Assembly: GCA_029891385.1 (NCBI GenBank)
Contig: CM057231.1
Location: 62,665,103 to 62,729,102 of the forward strand
Source of the DNA: Erythroxylum novogranatense
Lineage: Eukaryota > Streptophyta > Magnoliopsida > Malpighiales > Erythroxylaceae
Direction: 5' to 3'
DNA length: 64,000 nucleotides
This document shows positions 57,745 through 64,000 of the stretch, one piece after another. Position 1 is the first letter of the stretch; every line of letters begins with the position of its first letter. Both the position numbers and the translations under genes were made by a program. The notes under the pieces were generated by a model. The model worked only from the letters and a program-made list of their open reading frames with translations, searched no databases and was not told the DNA's origin.

Positions 57745-58149
57745 TGTTTCAATTGTGGACAGAAAGGACACTTGGGTAGAGAGTGTCCCAAGCTGTCCAG
57801 AAGAGAGGGAGCACAGATGCAAGCTTCGGAGAGAACGAGGCGGGGGATGAGAGGATTTGCAATGAAGTGGGCGCCTGATGCAGCCAAGAGGGTGAACATT
57901 CCGAGGAGACCCAGGAGGCAGGCACCAGCTAGAGTGTTTGCGATAACTCGGGAGGATGCAAAGACCGCTCCAGATGTTGTCACTGGTATGGTTAAATTAT
58001 TTGCTGATGATGTGCTTGCTTTGATTGATTCGGGTTCTACTCATTCGTTTGTTTCTTCGAGTAGACCTGTGTGTGATAGGAATTTGAGCCCTTTGGATAC
58101 TCCGCTGATGGTGAGTACTCCAATCGGTCAGTATATTATTTTCAGTTAA
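57565..58149 (+). pseudogene. gag zinc knuckle and protease of gypsy-2
   Basis: Frame of 194 codons. Residues 43-54 give CEHCGSFYGGEC, where the finger histidine seen in gypsy-1 ([12 protein letters not shown]) is Tyr. Residues 61-74 give an intact CCHC knuckle CFNCGQKGHLGREC. Residues about 130-150 are the gag-protease linker ([15 protein letters not shown]), and the aspartic protease active site is [15 protein letters not shown] (about 58015-58060). The frame ends at a TAA at 58147 inside the protease. Confidence 0.9.
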
Positions 58150-58584
58150 GTGTATAGAGAGTGTGAGATTTGTATTGGCGGAGAACTTCTAGTGGTGGAT
58201 TTGATGCCACTGAAGATGGGAGGATTAGATGTGATTTTGGGTATGGACACTTTAGAGAAGTACAACGCCCGTCTGGATTGTAAGCAAAAGACAATGGAAT
58301 TTGATTTGGATGACAGCAAAAGAGTGGTGTTTTCTGGGGACAGAAAAGTAAGTCCACCCAAAATTGTTTCAGCTTTGACGGCAGAGAAGATGATGAGAAA
58401 GGGATGTGAGGCATTTTTGGCCTATGTGGTAGACTCCAGAGCAGATAGAGGGAAGTTAGAGGATATTCCAGTAGTCAGGGAATTCTCGGATGTCTTTCCC
58501 GAGGAATTTCCAGGACTACCACCGCCTAGAGAAATTGAGTTTCCCATTGAGCTCTTTTGTCTTGCAGATTTCAATTCCGCCTAG
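58150..58584 (+). pseudogene. Protease C-terminus and RT linker of gypsy-2
   Basis: In frame after the TAA: ICIGGELLVVDLMPLKMGGL and DVILGMDTLEKYNARLDC (protease flap and the second conserved loop). Then come FSGDRK, the MRKGCEAFLAYVVD linker, and [20 protein letters not shown], the conserved entry to RT. The frame is lost at about 58560; a shift of one base moves to the RT frame that starts in overlap at 58490. Confidence 0.88.
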
Positions 58585-59503
58585 GATGGCTCAAGCGGAA
58601 TTGAAGGAGCTTAAGGAGCAGTTGGAGGAGTTGTTGGAGAAAGGGTATATTCGGCTGAGTTCTTCACCTTGGGAAGCTCCGATCCTTTTTGTAAAGAAGA
58701 AGGATGGATCGTTGAGGATGTGTGTGGACTACCGGAAGTTGAATCAGGTTACGGTGAAGAACAGATATCCGCTTCCTCGCATTGATGATCTGTTTGATCA
58801 ATTGCAAGGGGCGAAAGTCTTCTCTAAGATAGACTTGAGATCGAGTTATCATCAGTTGAGGATAAAGGAGTCGGATGTGCCAAAGACTGCTTTCAGGACG
58901 TGGTATGGGCATTTTGAGTTTTTGGTGATGCCTTTCGGATTGACGAATGCCCCTGCAGCCTTCATAGATTTGATGAATCGGGTTTTTAAGCCATTCTTGG
59001 ACCAATTTATCATTGTCTTCATTGATGATATATTGGTTTATTCTACGAGTGATATGGAGCATGAAGAGCATTTGAGGATTTCTTTGGAGACAATGAGGAG
59101 AAATGAGTTGTATGCCAAATTCGATAAATGCGAATTTTGGCTAAGGGAAGTTACATTTCTTGAACATGTAATCTCAGAACAGGGAGTACATGTGGATCCA
59201 AAGAAAATAGAAGCTGTAGTTAATTGGGAAGCCCCGAAGAATGTAGCAAAGGTGAGGAGTTTTCTGGGTTTGGCAGGTTATTACAGGAGGTTTGTGGAGG
59301 GATTCTCCATGATATCCGCTCCGATGACTAAGTTATTGAGGAAGAATCAGAAGTTTGTCTGGAGTGAGGAATGCCAGAAAAGTTTTGAGGAACTTAATCA
59401 GAGATTGACAAGTGCTCCGATTTTGATTCTGCCTTCCGGAGATGAGGTTTATACCGTGTATAGTGATGCTTTGAAGAAGGGTCTTGGTTGTGTTTTGATG
59501 TAG
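58490..59503 (+). pseudogene. Reverse transcriptase of gypsy-2 (nearly intact)
   Basis: Frame of 337 codons, the best-kept block of the window. Motifs: [70 protein letters not shown], and catalytic FIDDILVYS (59018-59044, both aspartates kept). The connection is [16 protein letters not shown], and the start of RNase H is [14 protein letters not shown], ended by a TAG at 59501-59503. The first catalytic Asp of RNase H (YSDA) is present. The single stop separates it from the continuing RNase H frame. Confidence 0.93.
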
Positions 59504-60016
59504 GGAGATAGGGTGATTGCTTATGCTTCGAGACAGTTGAAGCCTTATGAGTTGAATTATCCGACACATGATTTGGAGTTGGCAGCGGTGATCTTTGCCT
59601 TGAAAATTTGGAGGCATTATCTGTATGGAGTTCCGACGAGAATCTTTACCGATCATAAGAGTCTTAAGTACTTATTGAGCCAGAAGGAACTGAATTTGAG
59701 ACAGCGACGGTGGATAAAGTTACTTAAGGATTATGATTTGTTGATTGAGTATCATCCGGGCAAGACCAATGTAGTGGCGGATGCCTTGAGCAGGAAGTCT
59801 TCGATTGCTCATGTACGGACAGTTTATCTTCCTTTATTGGAAGAGATGGTTAAGCTTAAGATAAGCTTGAAGCAGGAGGAGCCGGATTGTCTTCTAGCTA
59901 ACTTCCGAGTGAGACCGATACTCAGGGAGAAAGTTAGAGTTGCGAGCACAAGATGCGAATTGAAAGCGGACACTCGAAGGAAATTCAGAATGGTAAGATT
60001 TCTGAAGTGGTTGTGA
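59504..60016 (+). pseudogene. RNase H of gypsy-2
   Basis: It resumes directly after the TAG, in frame: [54 protein letters not shown] and [13 protein letters not shown] with the catalytic acidic residues in LELAAV, TDHKS and VADALS. The reading shifts near 59940 into the frame 59953-60159. Confidence 0.92.
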
Positions 60017-60661
60017 GAGATGATGGATTGATGACAGTGGGGAACAGGCTGTGTATCCCAGATGTGCATGAGGTTAAGGATGAGATTATGGATGAGGCAC
60101 ATAATGCGTCTTATGTCATGCATCCAGGTAGCACCAAGATGTACAGGGATTTGAGATAGCATTTTTGGTGGAAAGGCATGAAGAGGGATGTAGCAGAGTT
60201 TGTTACTAAGTGTCTAGTATGTAGAAGTCAAAAGTGCGCCAGCACCTTCGAGCAAGTTGAGGTCGTTGCCTATTCCGGAATGGAAGTGGCAAAGGGTGAC
60301 TATGGACTTTTTGATGGGTTTGCCTAAGACTAGTAGGAAGCATGATGCCATTTGGGTTATTGTGGATCGGTTGACAAAGTCAGCTCATTTTCTGGCGATT
60401 AAGCAGACTGATTCTTTGCATGTGCTAGCAAAGAAGTACATCGATGAGATTGTGAGATTGCATGGGATTCCGGATTCTATAGTTTCGGATAGAGACCCTC
60501 AGTTTACTTCGAGATTTTGGGAAAGTTTGCAGGAAGCTTTGGGTACTAAGCTACATTTTAGTACGGCTTTTCACCCTCAGAAGGATGGTCAATCTGATAG
60601 GACCATTTGGACACTTGAGGGGATGCTTAGGGCATGTGTGATGGACTTCAAGGGAGCTTAG
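59953..60661 (+). pseudogene. Integrase zinc domain and catalytic core of gypsy-2
   Basis: The frame 59953-60159 has [20 protein letters not shown] and HNASYVMHPGSTKMYRDLR, the HH half of the HHCC zinc domain; a stop at 60158 replaces a Gln/Arg position, and the CC half is at about 60205-60235 in another frame. The core frame 60257-60661 has WQRVTMDFLMGLPKTSRKHD (first Asp), RLTKSAHFLAIKQTDSL, SDRDPQFTSRFW (second Asp) and FHPQKDGQSDRTIWTLEGML, where the catalytic Glu expected in DGQSERT is Asp. It ends at a TAG (60659-60661) that stands for a Trp in DFKGAW. Confidence 0.9.
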
Positions 60662-60670
60662 GATGAGCAT

Positions 60671-61414
60671 TTGCCATTGATCGAATTTGCTTATAATAAT
60701 TCGTACCATTCGAGTATTCAGATGGCTCCATATGAGGCATTGTATGGGAGGAGATGTAGAACTCCGATCTGTTGGGATGAAGAAGGAGAGCAGAAACTGG
60801 TAGGACCAGAATTGATTCAGACGACGGTTGAGAAAGTCAATCTGGTCAAGCAGCGGCTTAAGGCAGCACAAGATAGAATGAAGAGTTACATTGATGCACA
60901 CCGAAAGGAGATGGAGTTTGAAGTCGGTGATAAAGTGTTCCTTAAGACGTCTCCTTGGAAAGGAGTAATGAGGTTTGGCAAGAAGGGCAAGTTGAGTCCG
61001 AGGTATGTGGGTCCTTATGAAATCCTTGAGAGGATTGGACCACTTGCCTATAGGTTGGCATTACCTCTGGAATTGTCTCAGATTCACGATGTATTCCATG
61101 TGTCCATATTGAAGAGGTATAGATCGGATCCTTCTCATATCATTCGGACTAGTGATGTTCATTTGAGAGATGATTTGAGCTATGAGGAGCTTCCAGTGGA
61201 GATTTTGAATACCAAAGAAAAAGTCCTCAGGAATAAGACAGTTCAGATAGTCAAAGTCCTGTGGAGGAATCATTCGGTAGAGGAGGCTACATGGGAGCCA
61301 TTGGAAGCCATGAAGGAGAAGTATCCGCATCTCTTCGATGATTCAGGTAATAATTTCGAAGACGAAATTTTTTTTAGAGGGGGAGAAATGTTGGGTCCCG
61401 AATTTTTTTTATGA
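60671..61414 (+). pseudogene. Integrase C-terminus and chromodomain-like tail of gypsy-2
   Basis: Frame of 247 codons: LIEFAYNNSYHSSIQMAPYE, ALYGRRCRTPICWDE, a coiled KQRLKAAQDRMKSY segment, GDKVFLKTSPWKGVMRFGKK and YVGPYEILERIGPLAYRLAL (the GPY/F module). Then come HDVFHVSILKRY and a chromodomain-like end TVQIVKVLWRNHSVEEATWE and PHLF. Chromodomains of this branch are thought to steer integration to heterochromatin. NFEDEIFFRGGEM at the end runs through the polypurine tract into the LTR, so the last codons are LTR-encoded. Confidence 0.92.
61375..61388 (+). promoter_or_regulatory. Polypurine tract of gypsy-2
   Basis: AGAGGGGGAGAAA precedes the LTR start TGTTGGGTCCCG at 61389 and overlaps the last polyprotein codons. 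Confidence 0.85.
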
Positions 61415-63571
61415 TGTCATTAAGCATGAATTGTGTTAATTGCATGATTAAGGCTTAGTTTGATTTATTTTGGGAGTATTAGTGGATAATTGAGGTTTAT
61501 TTGAGTCTAATGTGGTTTTAATGAAAATTAAGGGGTAAAATGTGTGAGGGCATTTTGGTAAGATTACTTAGATTGGAATGGGTGAAGCTTTGCTTAGGAG
61601 GGTATGTTAGTCATTGTCCTATCCTTTAGGCTTAAAAGAGAGAATTAGAAGAAAGGAAGAAAAAGAAGAAGAAGAGTTGTCGTAGGTTGAGGAAGAAGAA
61701 GAGAAAAATAGGGTTTGTGATCCTAGGAGATTTTCGACTGATTTGAAGCACATTCTTAGTAAGTTAACTTCTTTTCACCTTGTTTTGGTTGGATTAAACC
61801 TTAGAATGGCTTGGTATTATGTTAGAATCGATGGTTTAGGGTTTTTCGGAAAAACCTAAGTGAGATCCTTGGGTTGATGAGTTTGTGCTTGTTTTTAAGG
61901 TTTGATTGAGTTAAAAATGTAGTATTGGACTTAAATCAAGGTTTAGGTATGTTGCATTTGTGTTTGGGGAAGGATTGAAGTATGGAAATGCTGAAAAATC
62001 GGGTTCGGAGTCATTCTTCAAGCCCGCACATCGCGACGTGCGTATGAACACGCCGCAACGTGCAAGGAAGGGCATGCCGCGACGTGCGAGAAAGCTGTGC
62101 ACGCCGCGACGTGCGAAGCGTGTGCCGCGGCGAGCGTTCCTTCGTCACGGCGAACCCCAGTTTTCAGCGTAGAAAATTTTAGTCTTTTGGGCATATCTTT
62201 GACTGTGGATGTCCAAATGAGGTGATTTTGGATTCGTTGTGATCTAGAGTTAGAGAGCTATCGTTTTATGAAGAAAGGAAGTTTGGAATTAGTCTCTTAG
62301 ATCCAAGAATGTAGAGGGAAGTCGAGTATAGATTGTTAGAGTTAGCGTTTTTGATCTTCGCAACTTGTTGATTATTTCTTTTGAATATTTCTTGATTGGG
62401 CACTTGGTTTGTTATAGGAAACCAAGCCGACCTAATCCAATCGCAAGAGGAAGGACAGCAATGATTTTGGACTCGCAAGCGATATTAGGTGGGTAATGTA
62501 ATTATAGTTATTGTGTAGTTAGGCAAATTCTTGCCTATATGTGAATATATATTATGTGTTATGTGTGATGAGATGCATGACATTCTGATAGAATACGTGG
62601 TTAATTGTTAAACATGATTTGTTATAAGATTTGAATGACTTGTAAGAAGCATGAGAATTGATAGAAGTAAATTTTGATTATGAGCATGTTATGCCTCGAC
62701 TTCGGTCATGGCATTTTGAATAAATGAAAAGCATAAAAGCATACCATTTGATAAAATGATTCTGAGCATAATTATATACTTTTGTTTAGGTAAGAGTGGA
62801 ACCATTTTGTTCGTCACGTGCACGTTGACAAGAGCCTTCTCCTGGCTGTCCGCTTGTGGCCTATGAGATCCGAATGGACTCAATTTGTTTAGGGTGTAAA
62901 CTTCGGTTTCTCCCTTTTGTTTCCATGGAACCCTCGAGCCATGTGATGTGCATAGCATATTTGATTTGTTTTCTATGAAGCATACTTGTGACATGTTTGT
63001 ACGTTAAATGAATTATGTTGAATGCACGAATTGCTTGGTTTATATGTGAGTGCTAGAATGGTTGCATGTATATATACATATACATACATATGTCTGGATT
63101 TGTGTTAGTTACCGATGGCTATAATTATATTAGCCACTGAGCTGTGTAACTCAACCCATTACTTTCCCTCCTCAGGTGCAGATCAAGACGATGATTGGCC
63201 CTTGCAAGGCATCGGAGACTCCAAGATAGTTAGGAGCTTTTGTTCTAAGTTAGTATTTTTGGTTAGCCCACCGAGCATGATATCATGGAGCATTTTTCAT
63301 GTATTCTGGATTTACACTTTATTCGGTATTATACTATGTTGAGAATGTTTGTTTGATATTTCCTTCGGATTGTTATGGCTTGAATTCCCTTGGTATATGG
63401 GGTGTTTATTTCATAGATGGAATGCATGTGTATAATGCATATATGTGTATGTATGTTTGTATGTGTGGAAATTGTATGGATGTTGGGATCGGGTCCGTAC
63501 GTTTGGGAGCTCGTCGCTGGTGCAGCCCGAGGGGTCACCTCAGGATTGGGATCCGGGACCCGGGCCCAACA
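61389..63571 (+). repeat. 3' LTR of gypsy-2 (2183 bp)
   Basis: TGTTGGGTCCCG...GGGCCCAACA with intact inverted ends. It matches both parts of the 5' LTR (net about 2255 bp); the main length difference is in the CpG-rich tract 62023-62165. It shows what the 5' LTR looked like before copia-2: GTCGAGTATAGATTGTTAG is uninterrupted at 62321-62339. Confidence 0.95.
62023..62165. repeat. CpG-rich degenerate tandem repeats in gypsy-2 3' LTR
   Basis: Units around CACGCCGCGACGTGCGA, shorter than the 5' LTR tract by roughly 50 bases. This accounts for most of the LTR length difference. Confidence 0.85.
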
Positions 63572-63576
63572 TACCC

Positions 63577-64000
63577 TTTAGACTTTTCTGGATAACCAAT
63601 GAAAAAACCATTGGTTGTTCTTGAATCCAATTTCCTTTCATATGGATTGTATATCCGTACTTCCGCCGAACAAGCCCAAATATGTAGGTGTCTTAAACTA
63701 GGTTTCTTACCTGTCCATAGTTCAAAAGGTGTCTTCGAAACTGCTTTATTAAGAACCCTATTTAATAAATACATGCGCTTTTAATGCATACATCCACAAT
63801 GATGATGGTAGAGAACAATGACTCATCATACTCCTAACCATATCCATTAAGGTACGATTACACCTTTCTGCTACACCATTTTGTTGTGGTGTACCTAGCA
63901 TTGTGTATTGAGCACATATACCACGCTTTTAAAAAAATTTAGCAAATGGGCCAGGACATTGTCCACTTTCACTATATCTTTCATAATATTCACCACTTCT
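63577..64000 (-). pseudogene. Integrase C-terminal half of copia-A
   Basis: Right of gypsy-2 the minus strand reads the end of the copia integrase core: GTPQQNGVAERCNRTLMDMV near 63890-63830 with the catalytic Glu, then LPSLWMYALK. After a stop near 63780 comes MYLLNRVLNKAVSKTPFELW, KPSLRHLHIWACSAEV and FIGYPEKSKGY (63535-63774). The frame at FIGYPEKSKGY is cut by gypsy-2; it resumes at 42732 with FYCPN. Integrase joins element cDNA to chromosomal DNA. The zinc domain and first Asp are beyond the window. Confidence 0.9.

Larger units (their letters stand above)
42738..63571 (+). mobile_element. gypsy-2: chromovirus-type Ty3/gypsy element, host of copia-2
   Basis: It has LTRs at both ends (42738-43751 plus 55277-56517, and 61389-63571), a tRNA-iMet primer site, gag, PR, RT, RNase H, integrase, a chromodomain-like tail and the perfect duplication TACCC (42733-42737, 63572-63576). 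Net length without copia-2 is about 9.3 kb. Motifs and the NFEDEIF C-terminus abutting the polypurine tract fit the plant Del/Tekay branch. Gag is badly broken, pol less so. Confidence 0.93.
39879..64000 (-). mobile_element. copia-A: Ty1/copia element split by gypsy-2, 5' part off window
   Basis: On the minus strand the integrase (64000-63577), the post-integrase region and RT (42732-41431), RNase H (41430-40905), polypurine tract and 3' LTR (40510-39879) follow in copia order (IN before RT). Gypsy-2 with its TACCC duplication sits between the integrase and RT parts; removing it restores an uninterrupted reading through that junction. Gag, protease and the 5' LTR lie right of the window. Stops and shifts are frequent, so it is an old copy. 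Confidence 0.9.

Overview
The window is eukaryotic plant DNA, almost certainly from a dicot. It is AT-rich and made almost wholly of LTR retrotransposons of plant type: Ty3/gypsy chromovirus-like and Ty1/copia elements primed by initiator tRNA-Met, and one non-autonomous element primed by tRNA-Asp. Pieces of other plant transposons (a Stowaway MITE, a LINE, a pogo/Lemi1-like element) are also present. I see no intact host protein gene, tRNA, rRNA or CRISPR array. Every long open frame I can identify is a piece of gag, protease, reverse transcriptase, RNase H or integrase, nearly all with stops or frameshifts.

Left half (1-28.9 kb) is one deep nest. A minus-strand copia element (copia-C: 5' LTR 27961-28918, gag to 27267) is interrupted at 27266/27267 by an LTR-type sequence X. 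X (23149-23795 and 27159-27266) is interrupted twice: by a solo LTR (23796-27153) and by a large degenerate minus-strand gypsy (gypsy-0: 5' LTR 18795-23148, PBS 18777-18788, decayed interior, 3' LTR from 7760 leftwards). The gypsy-0 interior carries a copia solo LTR (11190-18638, TSD AATAC). That solo LTR is split by a complete non-autonomous LARD-like element (12414-18433, TSD AGCCG, two ~2.02-kb LTRs). The gypsy-0 3' LTR is cut at 7225/7226 by a minus-strand gypsy (gypsy-1, 1-7225), which runs off the left edge.

Middle (28.9-39.9 kb) is the least repeat-dense part. It holds a Stowaway MITE, a foldback able to make a plant MIRNA-like hairpin (31104-31271), a minus-strand LINE 3' fragment, the 3' half and 3' LTR of a plus-strand gypsy (gypsy-3), a pogo/Lemi1-like DNA transposon, and long AT-rich stretches where I recognise nothing.

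Right part (39.9-64 kb) is a second nest. A minus-strand copia (copia-A: 3' LTR 39879-40510, RNase H and RT to 42732, integrase from 63577 off the right edge) is split by a plus-strand chromovirus (gypsy-2, 42738-63571, TSD TACCC). The gypsy-2 5' LTR is split by a plus-strand copia (copia-2, 43752-55271, TSD TATAG), whose RNase H is split by a further LTR-like insert (about 51051-52942).

Insertion order follows directly from the nesting. The observations most worth follow-up are a series of hairpin repeats with compensatory changes inside the LARD LTR, the MIRNA-like foldback, several minisatellite or CpG-rich arrays inside unrelated LTRs, and an odd mix of near-identical LTRs with heavily frameshifted coding regions. 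I did not find a convincing new multi-gene system.
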